Assembly: GCA_013397695.1 (NCBI GenBank)
Contig: VYZI01000101.1
Coordinates: forward strand, 378,447 to 442,446
Source: Centropus unirufus
Taxonomy: Eukaryota; Chordata; Aves; Cuculiformes; Centropidae
Direction: 5' to 3'
DNA: 64,000 nt
Shown here: piece by piece, positions 13,020 to 24,415 of the stretch
Numbering within the stretch: the first letter of the stretch is position 1
Layout of the letters: every line of letters begins with the position of its first letter
The notes under the pieces: model-generated
Told to the model about the DNA's origin: nothing
Database searches by the model: none
What the model saw: the letters and a program-made list of their open reading frames with translations, nothing else
Position numbers and translations under genes: made by a program

Positions 13020-13290
13020 GTTTTTATTCCATTTGGGAGGGGCTGTTTAATCTTCTGCTTTAGTTTGCCTTGGGCAAAAACCGTTCAAAATGGGCTGAGA
13101 TCGCAGCTGAACACTTAGCTTGTTGGTTAATCGTCACTTGAATGCTCTTCATTGGAGAGACTGCAGAACAGAAAATTTATTATCTCTAATAATATTGGTG
13201 TAGTTTTAAGGTTGTGCAGACTTTTTATGTGCTTTACTCTTGCTAATTGCTTTTTTAGCTAGTGTGATCTGTAAAGGGGGGAGGGAGGAG
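13020..13290. promoter_or_regulatory. Candidate enhancer / conserved non-coding block
   Basis: Repeat-free block with homeodomain-like cores: GTTGGTTAATCG near 13122, ATTATCTCTAATAATATTGG near 13178-13198, and TTGCTAATTGC near 13241. It also retains CpGs in an AT-rich context (CCGTTC, ATCGCAG, ATCGTC). No coding frame. Function is inferred. Confidence 0.33.
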
Positions 13291-15879
13291 GAAATGTGGG
13301 CTCAGGATGACTTGGAAGTACCAGCTGCACAAGAGTCAGTCATTAGGGGTTAGAGGAATGCAATGATCTGCAGCTGAATCCATTTGATCAAGAACTGTTC
13401 ACCATGTTCCACTTTTAGAGTGGCGGAACTTTCCAAATGGGCATCAAAATACTAGTGACAGAAGTTCGCTGCAGAAAGCATGTGAATTCACGCTGGAATG
13501 GCTGTTAACCACCTATTGTTTTTCACCTTCTCAAAATAACCAGAGCTAATGCCATAGCTTCTGGCAGAATCCCAGAAATGTCTCAGCAGATCCCACTGAA
13601 GACCTGAAATCATCAGTGAATTCAGCCAGCTTTATCCTAGGGTGCCTTCATTGCCAGCAATCAGGATTAGTTTACATCTGTCCCAAGAGCATACTTATAT
13701 GAGAAAGTGAATTAAGCACCTGGCATTAGCAAAGTGTAAGATAATTATTTGGTTTATTTACCTGTGGAACTGGTATCCCCAGCCATTCAGGAATTTCTAA
13801 TAAAATGTGCATACTGTATTAAATCTGGCTATTAGGTAAGTTTGGCCTGGTGTGCAATTTAAAGGTGGTTTAGCAGGCCTTCTCACTAATAAAGTAACAC
13901 TAAGATTTGGCTCTCAACTGAATTGTTATAAAAGACAGGGCCAATTTTTTGGGACTCTGAAATCCGTGTTTAAAAAATGCAGAAGGCATTTACTCAGTGA
14001 TGGTATATAACGTGCAGCAGAACTGGGTCCTGTTTTGGAAAAGTATCTCAAATTTTTGCATTGGTTGACCATAGCCACAATAGAGAAAGATAAAGAAGTG
14101 TTCGCTGATGAGATCTATGGCCAAATTCTTACTTCTGATGCAGGATGCACAGTGCCAAAAATCTGACGCATATGCTTATGAAAGATTTTTCTGGTTCTAT
14201 ATGTACTATAAATACATTCCGCATGCCTTTATACAAAGCTCTCTGTTATTTCAATAAACTGCAAGCTACTAAGCTGGATCCAAAGAAGGTGAAGCTCTGA
14301 ATAAGTCTTCAACATTTTATGACTTTGAAACCCTGTTTTAGAGTATATATGCTTCATTAATGTGTGGCTTTGACGAGCTCAGTTGGGTAAGTGTTGAAAA
14401 AATAGGCGAAACGTAATGGAAAGGACTTCTTACAAAGTTCTGTTGCAGTTAAACTAGCAGACAGAATAAATTTCCTTTTTATTTTCGGTATTCTAGGTTT
14501 CACTTTAAACCAGAATATATAGTTTTATTTAAGATAAATAGTTTAGGGATTTCTGTTGCTGAAAATTTTATTTGAAGGGACCAAGTTTGGCAGGATTTCT
14601 TGCCTGATGTGAATTTGAGTCTTTTCCTGGGATTTTAGAGGGGGGGGAGAAAAAAAACCCACAAAAAAGCTATGCTCCCTCACAGCTGTGGGACTGAGAG
14701 TGGGATTGTGCGGTACTGTCTTCCCAAGCTCCCAGGCATGTCTGTCTGGTGGTCCAGGAAGTCCTTGGAGTGTCCCCAAGCAGCAAGAACATGAAATCTG
14801 GCTATTGCCTGGTTGTTTCCCCTTACTTTCATATGAGAACTTGTAATTTCAGCATTATAATTAAAAGGATGAGAAGAGAGAGTGGAGGAGCTGCAGAGGG
14901 ACACTAAAAATATTGGTTAAACTAAGTAGAACTGCAGAGATATTTTCCCGGTTGCAGCAACAAGTTGCTCTAGTTGCTCTCCAGTTTTTTAAAAAACACT
15001 ATTCTATAGTTAGGCAAGAGAGCGAAACGAGTGATGATTTCCCTGCACCACCCTTCACCCACCCACCCACCAGCAGCAGTTTAATATTTCCAGTGGAAAG
15101 TGTTTTGTTCTCAAGACGGGTGATACAAAAACAGTATCACCCCACTTAATTGCTTTGTTTCTTGGTCATATACTCACAATTATGCCTTCTAACTGTACTT
15201 TTTCCTAACACATGAGCTTTTATGCTTTCTTGTGTTGCAAACCTTGGAGAGTGAACAGAGTCCTACTCCCTGCCATGCATCATCTGCACCACTGCCAAGT
15301 AGAGGCCAAACATAAAGCAGGTTGTTGTTGCTTATACCTGTGTAACAGCAATGGAGCTTACTGGGTTTGGGAATTGAGAATTTTGGATCAGTTGTACTGC
15401 ATAATATGGTCAGGGGTTGCGTATTGTGAGGGTCTTGTGTGGAGAACTAACATGGGGCAGTGATAGTGCAGCTGGACTTTGGGGTCTCACACCAGGTTCC
15501 CAGCAACTGCAATCAAAACAAGGAATCGAATCCCTTTCCTCAGGTGAGGGAGGGAAGTGAGCATCAAAGAATACTGATATCTTGCAGCTGTTTTTAGTGA
15601 ACCTCTGTAAACTTAGGTGAAAGAGGCAAAATGTGAAGATAATAACTTTAGAAACAGTCCAGCGTCTTGTACCTTCCTCTTCAGAGTTAGGCATAATATA
15701 ATGTCTTATCTGACAAACTGACAGCAAAGGAATGCTAGATCCCCACCTTTGGAAAACTTCTGGAAGTCCTTGAAGCACTTCCCTCTGAAATGCTTACAGC
15801 GTCCAGCTGCTTCTAAGTCAGGGGATGGGAGCTCTCATAAGGAAAAGGGAAATGGGGGTCCAGCAACTGCAAGTTGTGA
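13291..15879. other. Unique DNA, no gene seen
   Basis: The longest open frame is 122 codons on the minus strand (15410-15778); its composition and lack of any domain suggest chance. A CCCA tandem tract is listed separately. The rest shows nothing I can name. Confidence 0.5.
15056..15072. repeat. (CACC)n short tandem repeat
   Basis: Four CCCA units within a C-rich stretch. Confidence 0.75.
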
Positions 15880-16180
15880 GATGAGAGAGCCAACGGCTTC
15901 TGCTTTCTGCACCTTTGAAAGGGTTAATGCTGAGGTGCTCTATTGTATTAATGACGGTTGCCTCTCCGAAGAGCCCATTGGGCTCTTTCAGGGGCCTCTC
16001 AAAACAATGAGTGCAGTCAGGCTGTTCTGTCTAATTACTCCAAGACAGGGATGCTAAAGAGGAATTAATGACAGTTGACAAGTGCAATTAATAATTATAG
16101 CAAAGCTGGGAGTCATGCAGCAGGCAGATGACAATAACAGGGTAACTGTACATGACAGCTTTCATCCGTTTCTTGCGCTC
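15880..16180. promoter_or_regulatory. Candidate enhancer / conserved non-coding block
   Basis: Repeat-free block with TAAT-type cores spaced over about 150 bases: TCTAATTACTCC near 16029, GGAATTAATGACAG near 16060, and CAATTAATAATTATAGC near 16084. These are mixed with AACAATG (SOX-like) near 16003 and GATGACAATAACAGGG near 16127. A short inverted repeat, AAGAGCCCATTGGGCTCTT (arms AAGAGCCCA and TGGGCTCTT around a single T), lies near 15969-15987. The texture strongly suggests a developmental enhancer, but this is inference. Confidence 0.38.
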
Positions 16181-16359
16181 AGCCCCCCTTCTTTTTTTTT
16201 ACCCTTTTAATGTGAGCTGCTGCGTGCAGCTTGGCCACACTGTGTGTGGACAAGGAATGAGAAGGTGCTGAGATCTAGTCACTTAGGTTTGTTCAATTTC
16301 TAACCTGCCTCCTCCGCCCTGGTCTCTCCCTCCAAAAGGAAAAAAAAAGAAAATTAAAA

Positions 16360-16870
16360 ATTACCAAGAGCACCAACTTAATGGCACAGGCTTCTGTTAG
16401 CTTTCATGGTCAGGTGTTGACAAGACTACTTAAAATTCATGTTGGGAGCGTGGAAGGAGAAGGGGACAGGGAAAGGCAGCGGCAAGCTGGAGTTGAAGTG
16501 GGATTTCCATATCAAAGGCCAGGCCTTTGGCTCTGAATGGTAATTAAAGTACCCAGATTTCATCTCCTTGGTCAGCTCATGAAAAGGAAAAAAAAATTAG
16601 AGAGAGGATTTTTTCACTCCCTTTAGACTACAGTACAGCAAGCAGTAAATTAAATGAAAGTTGAGCTAAAAGGTGCCTAACGCTTCAATCTTTTACATCT
16701 AATAGAATCTATGATGTTTTTAAAGCATTTATTCAGTTCACATCTTCATTTTGCTGTGATTATAAAGGATATCATGTCTGCTTACATTTATTGGGCACAC
16801 ATCTTGGCCTTCCCAGGGTTGTAAAAGGATTTCACTATGCATTATGTTGCTGTTGTGTTACAGCCTTTCG
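16360..16870. promoter_or_regulatory. Possible regulatory block
   Basis: Repeat-free interval with GAATGGTAATTAAAGTACC near 16535, AATAGAATCTATGATG near 16701 and GATTATAAAGGATATC near 16758. Motif density is lower than at 15.9-16.2 kb. It may be an extension of that block. Inference only. Confidence 0.25.
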
Positions 16871-16876
16871 GCTTTT

Positions 16877-16919
16877 AAAAAAGGAAGGGGGGAAGAGCGT
16901 GAAAAGGAAGAAAAAAAGG
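16877..16919. repeat. Polypurine tract
   Basis: About 43 bases almost entirely A and G, broken by CGT in the middle. Low-complexity sequence. Confidence 0.7.
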
Positions 16920-17016
16920 CACATTTCTGTGTTATTTCTAGCTGGTCATTGTAGGAACTGCTGACAGTGAGAACCAAATAAATGCAAATTTAATGAGGCA
17001 TGGGGAACTAGTAATG

Positions 17017-17290
17017 AGATACAACAGCCCCTCACCTTGAGGTTGCTGGTTCAAATCTAGACCATGGCACTACTGAAAGTGGCCACAAACCAGCAATAAC
17101 GTGGCAGCAAATGTGCAATGTTTTGGCCCCTTGGTCCACTTCCTGGTGGATACGTAGCGATGAAATGAAAACACTGCTTGCATTTGCTGGTAGTCCCTCT
17201 TCAGGGATAAGGACTGCATGTTCTCTGGATTTCCAACCCTTGTCATTGGTCATGTTCAAGTTGGAGTTATGTTGTGATCTGTAGTGTCTC
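17017..17290. mobile_element. Possible tRNA-derived SINE remnant
   Basis: GGTTCAAATC at 17048-17057 fits the Pol III B box, and the preceding CACCTTGAGGTTGCT resembles a tRNA variable-loop and T-arm context. Upstream at 16997-17020 a weak A-box-like region (GAGGCATGGGGAACTAGTAA) can be proposed. No acceptor stem pairs and no CCA end exist, so it is not a tRNA gene. The downstream 230 bases are of unknown origin and could be the SINE body. I cannot name the family. Confidence 0.3.
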
Positions 17291-17300
17291 ACTCTGAGCT

Positions 17301-18074
17301 CCCTTTGGCTGTCCTGCTCTCAGATCTCATGTAGACATGCTGGGGTCTCCTGTCTGTGGAGGTCTGGCCTTTTACAGACAATGAGCAAACACCTAAACCC
17401 TGAGAGTTTCACCAGTACTGTTGGTCTCCTGATGTGCCCTTTAGATTCTTTTTAGATCTGGGTTTACCAAGACGTTTCTGGACATGTTGGACCTCAGAAA
17501 ATCCACAGTTGCACCCTCTTTGGCCAAATGCCCTGAGAGAAAAAACTTTTCACTTCTGCTCCATAAAGAGCCTTAAATTTCAGAGGCACATGTGTATAAT
17601 TTAAAGTTACAAGGCTGGGTCTCATTTACTTTGGGGCTGAGCTGGTACCTGCTATGGGTCACTGAAAATCTCTCTCCTGAACCCACTCAATGCTATATCA
17701 GTTTCCTGAGCTGAAGCACTGAAGTCTAGATGCTTTGCTACATTTTCCTATAGTTACATCTCCACTATAGCAACCATATGTATTTTGCCATAACCATTTC
17801 GGTACAGGACATTATAGATATGGGCAGTGCTGGTAGTGTTCTATTTGTACGGGGTCAGCTGCTGTGATGGAAGAGGTGAGAAATGTTCATTGAAACTAAA
17901 CATGGAATACTGAAGCCCAAATTTTAATAAGAGAGGGAGGGGGAAAAAAGGACAAATTGTTCTTGCTGTAATAATAGCAAGAACTTAGAAATGAGCTAAA
18001 CTAAATGCTCACTGGACACAAAACTGCCTTGAACTTCAGACTTTAAAATCCAGGCTTCTATTCTAAATGGTAAG
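17301..18074. other. No feature seen
   Basis: Unique sequence without long open frames, repeat match or clear motif clusters. Confidence 0.5.
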
Positions 18075-18179
18075 GCTCTTCTTCCCCTTCTCTTTCTTTT
18101 TCTTTCTTGCTCTTTTCCTCCTCTCTTCCATTCTAAGGCACTCTCTCTTTTTGCCCTCTTCCTCCTCCTCCCACCCCCC
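18075..18179. repeat. Polypyrimidine tract
   Basis: About 105 bases, nearly all C and T except for a short interruption near 18130-18141. It ends in TCCTCCTCCTCCCACCCCCC. Low-complexity DNA that lies directly upstream of the next regulatory-looking block. Confidence 0.8.
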
Positions 18180-18199
18180 AGCTCAAGTGCATCATTTTC

Positions 18200-18460
18200 T
18201 GCTGTTGTGTTTTAAAAACTCTGCTTCAGGGGCTCTGAAATGAATAAAAATGTAATCCTCAATGTGCCCATTGTGCGCTCTCATTTGTTTTTGCTGTATC
18301 GATTTATCAGCAGAGAAAAATTACTTGCTGGAAGAGAGGATGCCAGTCAGAATGACATTTATTTCATAGTACAAGGAGGCTCTCCAGCGTGTTTCCATGT
18401 AACCCAGATATTGGAGCTGTAAAAGGCCTTGTAACAAGGTTTAGTGCTGTGATTAGATCG
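18200..18460. promoter_or_regulatory. Candidate enhancer / conserved non-coding block
   Basis: Repeat-free block including ATTGTGCGCTCTCATTTG near 18270, TATCGATTTATCAGC near 18296 and GACATTTATTTCATAG near 18353. Isolated CpGs persist. A 60-codon open frame across it has no recognisable protein. Enhancer call is inferred from texture. Confidence 0.3.
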
Positions 18461-21400
18461 TGTGGAGCACCTTGCTTTCATAACAACAGGCACTTGGCTG
18501 CAGCCAAGGCCTCAGGTTATGGTCAGCCTTTTTTTAAATTCCTTTTCCTTTAACACAGGTTATTTGGCTTGCACCACAAAATATTTCTCAGTTCAAAATA
18601 CAGGCATACAAACTTGTGAAATTTCATTTCGTATTTATAAGGGTCTGGAGCTTTCACGTCACTATGTTAAAAAAGAGTCAAAAGATAAAAATATTTACTT
18701 GTTAATCTTTTTAGCTTTGTGCTTTTTTGCATTTCTAGTGAAAAAAAAACCTCATGATTTTAATTTGCCAAAGCAAATCTTTTCCTTCAGTGACTGAAAG
18801 CAACACTTGCTCAAGGCAAACAATTACTTGTAAAAATGAAGCATACTCTTTACCCAAAACCTCTAGTAGGTATATACATGTTGCAAATAAAGGTGGGACT
18901 CGGGAGGCTGACTGCTGGGCCTGGAGTTAGCGTTTGGCTCTTGCTGGATAGCTTGTGCTGAGGGCTGTGCTGTGCTGACCGGGGCTTGGTGTTAGTCAAG
19001 CTCAGTGGCCCCTTTTCAATAGCATCCAGTGCCAGAGGGTTCAAAGGAAGATTCCCCAAGCTCCAGAATCAGCCTTCCTCCATGGGACTCCTCCTTACCC
19101 AAGGGATGCTGGCCTATTCTCTGTGGCATTTTATGTACCTTTGGAAATGTCCTGTTAGGGGGTTTTCTTAAAACTCTTGACATGTTTATGCCTATTTAAG
19201 AACTTGCATTGGGAAATAACCTTCTGGACTGTGTCAAGCTCTTCCTCTTAGCACAGATATTGATAGCATATAACCTTAATTAATTTCCTATGATTTTATG
19301 TAGTGTCACAGATAGAAAGTTGTTATGAACTTCTGTACATCTCTATTTAACCCTGATTGACTTAACTGGTGTGAGCTTCAGTGGCATATTATAGCAGGGA
19401 GCTCAGAGGGTGAAATCTGCCCCATAAGCAGGGGACTGCTCTTGCCCTGTGCAGGAGTGCATGTTCTGGCAGAGAACCCACTGCTCCTGACCATTGCAGG
19501 AACATAGGGAAGCAGGTGGTAGGAGGTATGGGAAGTTATGTTTGTGTTGAAGATTGTTTGATGCTTTCCATCCTAAAACCCTTTTCAGCTGTTTATATCT
19601 TTGCCAAATGATTTCAGCTTTGGCTGATATTTTCCAATTTGAGTGTTTGCCTCAGACATTTAAAAAAAAAAATGAAAAGATTTTTTTTTTTCAGCCAAAA
19701 TGTCTCAGCTGTCCCCAAGCTGAGAGAAAAAAAAGTTGTTTTACTTTTATTAAAAATATTCTTCCCACTATCTCAATGGAAAGCTCAGCTCCTAAGTTAC
19801 AAGTCTCTGAAATGCCACATTTATTGTATCCAGCAGTAATTTTTTTGAGTGATGAAATTAACCAGGTTTAACTAACCCGTAGAGTTCTTTACTAGACTGT
19901 GATCCCACTGGCTCACGTGTCTCTGTTGCCACCCTCTCTCTGAAGTGGCAGCTGGGAAGTAATGGTTAGGGTGAGCTTAGCTACAACTATTTAGCCCATC
20001 TGCCTGCATCATTTCTGTTTTATACAGTGGATAATTCTGTTGCTGCAACTGTATCCAGCTGAGCTATAGCTTAGGCTGCACTTGAGCCATAGAGTTAGCT
20101 ATGGGTCTTGCTAGCTAAGCTTGACCTAAACGGAACTGTTTCTTTCTAGTAGAGATGAGATGTGTTATTTTCCTCCTAAAGTTCAGGTCAGAAATATAAA
20201 GAGAGTAAAAGAGAAAGAGTAGTACTGAACTGTGGAAGAGAAATACAATTTAATAAGTGCCTGGCAGAAGCAGAGGACAACAAACACTATTGGTTTTAGT
20301 AAAGTTGGGAGTGTGCATACAAATAGGTCTGACGGACCTTGTTGCAGCAGCAGGAGTGTGGCTCTTCCCTGTGGTGACAGGCGCCCGTTATTTGTTCCAG
20401 ACAACCCCTTCTGTGGGCAGGCATTGAACCTTTCAGGAGATAATAAATTACAGATTTCCTTTTTCTGCCTTACTGAGGTACCAAACAGCCAGTGTGAGGA
20501 AATAGGAATGCTCATTTGGGGATTAAGAAATGGAGCCTGAATATATGAACCTAAGGAAAACAGGTGTCAGCATGCCAAAGAGTATGAAGAAGATGTGAGG
20601 TGAGTTGAAATAGCCAGAAAATCATCTAGGTGGCTATGATGTCTCACATTCTTCAGGCCTTGTATGGTTTAGGAATTACCTGTTTTGTCAATACATTGAA
20701 TGTTGGGAAGGTTGATTGATCCCCCACTTTGTTTTCTGCATACCAAATTAGCTATATTTGGAATGAAATATGGATTCTGATAACTAGATGATAAATGGAA
20801 AAAAACTAAGTTTAAATCGTCTTGTTATCTTAAAATATGTGCTTTAGTAACATACAGTCTAAAGCTATTTAAGCATATGGAGATGTATGTAAAATCAGTA
20901 TACTACTATGTCATTTTTTGCGTCAGAATCAGTGTGTGTCTGTGCTGACAAAATGGCATGCATTACCTTTCCCCATCTGTTCAAAGCATATTTAGTAGTG
21001 CCTTGAAAAGCTTTTGCAAGTCATGACATAAATACACAACTGGATGGTGCAGTATAGATAGAGCAGCAATCTAGTGCAACCTCCTCTAAAGAGAAATTAT
21101 TTTAATCCTTTTCAGGCAAGAAATTAATTTTCTGGGGAAATAAAATGGTTTCAGTATAAATGTGGGATAGCATTGACCAGTCATTTCCATGTTAAACATT
21201 TCTCCCAACGATTTTATCAGAAAATAGCTTTCCAATGTGGATAAAATCCAAAATCTATTAGTTCTATTTAAGTTATTTCAAATTTCATCGATAATTTTTA
21301 TAAACATCTTTCAGATTGTCTCTACACTTTGTGTGAAAATTCATTTAGTTAGAAGTTTCTTCCCACTTGCATACTTCAGCCTAGAGGACCTGAAGATTTG

Positions 21401-22309
21401 CAGAGATCATCAGTAAAAATAGTATTGTTAATTCCCATACAGTAGTACCTGTGTAGTTCCTCCAATGCCACTTTCCTCGCAATTATTGACTTACTAGCTT
21501 TTTAGCAGAGCTTCTTGTTCTATGATACGTAGCAAAACCAGACCACTCTCCCTTACCTGATGAATGTTGGGTGTCCATCCACGTGACTTTATGGATGATT
21601 TTACACTCATATAATAATTTTCTTTTGAGAAGTCTTGCTCACATGTATGCACGAGGCTGAGATGTAACTCACTATGTGCTGTCCTGAAATACAAATCTCT
21701 CCTTATGTGCCAGAGGTGGGATTGCCATTTCTAGGGAAGAGTGGCCTCCATCTTTTAGGCAGCCTTCAGGACTATACAATTTTGAGTTTCTTATCTACAA
21801 TCTCCAGCTTATCTGTGTAACCTGAGTATAGTTCCTTCCATGAACTCCTAGTCTTCTTCTACCAAAGCTTCTGGTAAATCTCAATGTAAAAGACCTGGTA
21901 GTACGTGCTCATCGTGTCCATCTCCATGACCTGAAGGAAGTGTAGATGGGCAGAAGTGAATGCCTGAAATAAGAGCTGGTCAGAGAATTTAAAATGACTG
22001 TACATCTGTGCATTGTTTGTCTATTTGATAGACTACGAGGCTGTAGAAGTTCTGTGAAGCAAACCTCTCAGGTAATAGATTGGTACATGCTTGTGGAATG
22101 ACGGTTCCTGTTTCCGTGGCACTTAAAGGACTAGGAGAAAATGATGGAAGCATGAACAAGTAAATTATTTTGGAAGATGTCTTTTTAAAATCGCAACAGT
22201 GTTTGAGGACCTCCAAACTGTTGACAGAGTTGGGGCCAAAGGGAATTGGAGGAGTGTGCATCTAATCTGGTTCCTCCTGCATCCTTAGAATAGACCTCAC
22301 TAATTTTTG
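18461..22309. other. Unique DNA, no gene seen
   Basis: Open frames up to 111 codons (18462-18797) contain no domain I recognise; overlapping frames on both strands at 20.2-20.5 kb look like chance. 21050-21110 faintly resembles the reverse CR1 tail but is too diverged to call. Confidence 0.5.
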
Positions 22310-22640
22310 CATCAAAACTAATGAAATGAAAAGTTTTATAGAGGTGCAAATTGGTAGTCGCTATTATTGTGGCTTCTACTTATTCTTTGCTTATTATGAT
22401 GTCATATTTGGAAAGTATTTGGAGCAACGGGCAAAGGCAATGGAAAGATCTTCCATTTGAAGTAAAATTAGAACCATTAGTTGGAAAATCTCGAACTGTG
22501 ATGTTCATCTCTTCACCATTGCTGCATTTTGTTTTCACTTGTAAGTGGGAACCAGCAGATTAGACACTTCCACAGGCTTATTCACTGTGAGGTTTTGCAG
22601 GTGATTTCAGTTTAATGCAAGCAGATAATTGTAGCCCTGG
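22310..22640. promoter_or_regulatory. Possible regulatory block
   Basis: Repeat-free, with TATTATGATGTCATATTTGG near 22393 (TGATGTCA is CRE/AP-1-like) and ATTATTGTGGCTTCT (SOX-like ATTGTG). Low confidence, based on motif texture. Confidence 0.2.
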
Positions 22641-22762
22641 GGCTTGGCTAGGTTATAAAGCTGCTAATCCAGACAATATTATCCAATCACATGTTGTGCT
22701 TGTATGAGAGACCTCCGCTTTTAATAGTCTCTCCCTGTGCTTGTAAGTGTTTGGGTTTTGGA

Positions 22763-22809
22763 TTATTTTTTTTGTGGGTTGGGTTTTTTTTTTGTTTGTT
22801 TTTTTTTCA
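22763..22809. repeat. T/G-rich low-complexity tract
   Basis: Runs of T separated by GTGGG, GGTTGGG and GTTTG. Low complexity; no retroposon body can be attached. Confidence 0.7.
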
Positions 22810-23718
22810 GTTTCAGCAGCCTTATAAAAATGAGACACAGGCTAAAAATAACTTCCTGAACAATGTACTGGAGTTATGCAGTACTTTATTGTATGTACCC
22901 CATACATGTAATACACATACATCATAACAGTTTGTTCACAATGCTAATACATGTGTTCAGCTCTGTGTTTAAGGGAGGGCAAAGTGGCGGGCTCTGTAAC
23001 TCTGAAAACTGAAGTCTATACTTAGCTCTAGGACCACGTGTAGCCAAAGCAAAGGTATAGCAATGCAATAAGCAGAATTGTCCATTAGTGTGGTCAGGAA
23101 ACAAATATTTTTGTTAAAAAGTGGATTTGTCACGACAGAAACTTTCCATGGGTGTACACTGTTTTGGGGGAGAGAAAGGAGGGTGAAGTTGTGTGCCAGC
23201 CTGAAATCTGGACCTTTCTCACCTGTCCATGTTTGCTCACTGCTAGTGCAATTTCCATTATTTTATTTCAAGAGGGACAGCTCTTGTAAGTTTGTCATCC
23301 AGCTCTTGGAAACCTAAAAAAATTATATGGGTCATATAAAAACTTAGGTAAAAGATCAGACCTGTCTCTGTGCTATGGGAAAATGCAGCGTGCTATCCTG
23401 ATATTGGTACCTTTTTAGCATTGCTTTGGCTCAAGATAGAAAGTGGAAGGAGGGGCTCTCTTTTGAACCACCCAGAAAAACACACTCCTTCAGTTTGGGT
23501 GAACTGCTGTGGGTGGAATAAGAAAAAATTTGGAAACTGAGAGCAGCATTGATAAGACTTGAATTTTAGCAATATGGCCTATTACAGATGGAGAAAGGTC
23601 TTTACACTATTAATTTTGTAAAGTGTAATTGCTTTCAATTACTTCTTTTCATGCCACTCATTACTCTGATGTTGCTCAAGCAAACACGTAGCCTGGGAGT
23701 GCAGGCTCATAAACTGAG
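22810..23718. other. No feature seen
   Basis: Unique sequence between a T-rich tract and the solo LTR; only short open frames. Confidence 0.5.
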
Positions 23719-24415
23719 TGTTTAGTTTGAGATACCTTGGAGTCAATTTTGTGACTAACTCAGTTGCTGTAAGTAACTTCATTTTTCTGAAAGCTAACTG
23801 CATAGTTTTGAGCCAGTGTCTCTAAAGTGATAACATAGGGCAGTGGTACGCAAAAAGCCCAATGGTTATGCTTAACCATGGCCATCCTCAAGCTAGAGGA
23901 AGGGAGCTGCATCTGCAAGGAGGAGCAAGTAGGGCAGGTGACCCTAAACTGACCAAAAGAGCATTCCATTGCATAGACATCATATTTGGTATAAAACTGA
24001 GAGATCATGAGGGTCTCAATCTTCTGCAATGGCCAGTGGCCATTGAGGACCTCAACTCTCTGGGCGCTCCTCGTCCCAGATCCCAGTGCATTCCTGAATC
24101 CTGTTACTGAGTCCAGCTGCCTCCTAGCCATGGACCCATTCCCTCATATCTGCTCTGCAGCATTTATGGTGATGTATGCTCATTGAGCGGTGGGGTGAGG
24201 AAGCAATCGCATATACTTGGATATATTTTATTACTTATTTCCATTGTTATCATTATTATTTCATTAAAGCTGTAGTTTTAGCTTCCAACCCGTAAGATTT
24301 TTCTTCTCATTTCCCTCTCCCTTTTCAGCAGTGTGTTGGGGGAAAGGGATTTTGGAAGCTCAACTGCACGTACTTTAGCTGCCAAAATTTAGCCGGGTGG
24401 GGCTAAACCCTGACA
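23719..24415 (-). mobile_element. Solo LTR, ERVL-like (copy 1)
   Basis: About 700 bases that align along their length with 57207-57916 in the same orientation and therefore belong to one interspersed family. On the minus strand it starts TGTCAGGGTTTAGCCCC, like the TG...GTTTAACCCCAG start of common avian ERVL-type LTRs. A promoter-like TATA element follows (GGTATAAAAC on the plus strand near 23988-23997). The far end near 23719 resembles the AGAGTTAATTTTC region of the same family. No gag, pol or env sequence lies on either side, so it is a solo LTR. No matching target-site duplication is visible (CTGAG against TTAAT), so the ends are approximate or decayed. A 123-codon minus-strand open frame inside is not a gene. 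Confidence 0.72.

Noticed and set aside
17041..17058. Possible tRNA gene from the B-box match
   Set aside because: No acceptor, D or anticodon stems pair around it; at best a SINE relic.
20183..20540. Overlapping 110- and 102-codon frames on opposite strands
   Set aside because: Mutual shadows with no protein resemblance on either strand.
21050..21110. Faint similarity to the reverse CR1 tail
   Set aside because: Only a short phrase (AATCTAGTGCAACCTCCTC) fits; too little to separate from chance.
23760..24131. 123-codon minus-strand open frame
   Set aside because: It lies wholly inside solo LTR copy 1, and the matching region of copy 2 does not keep the same frame intact.
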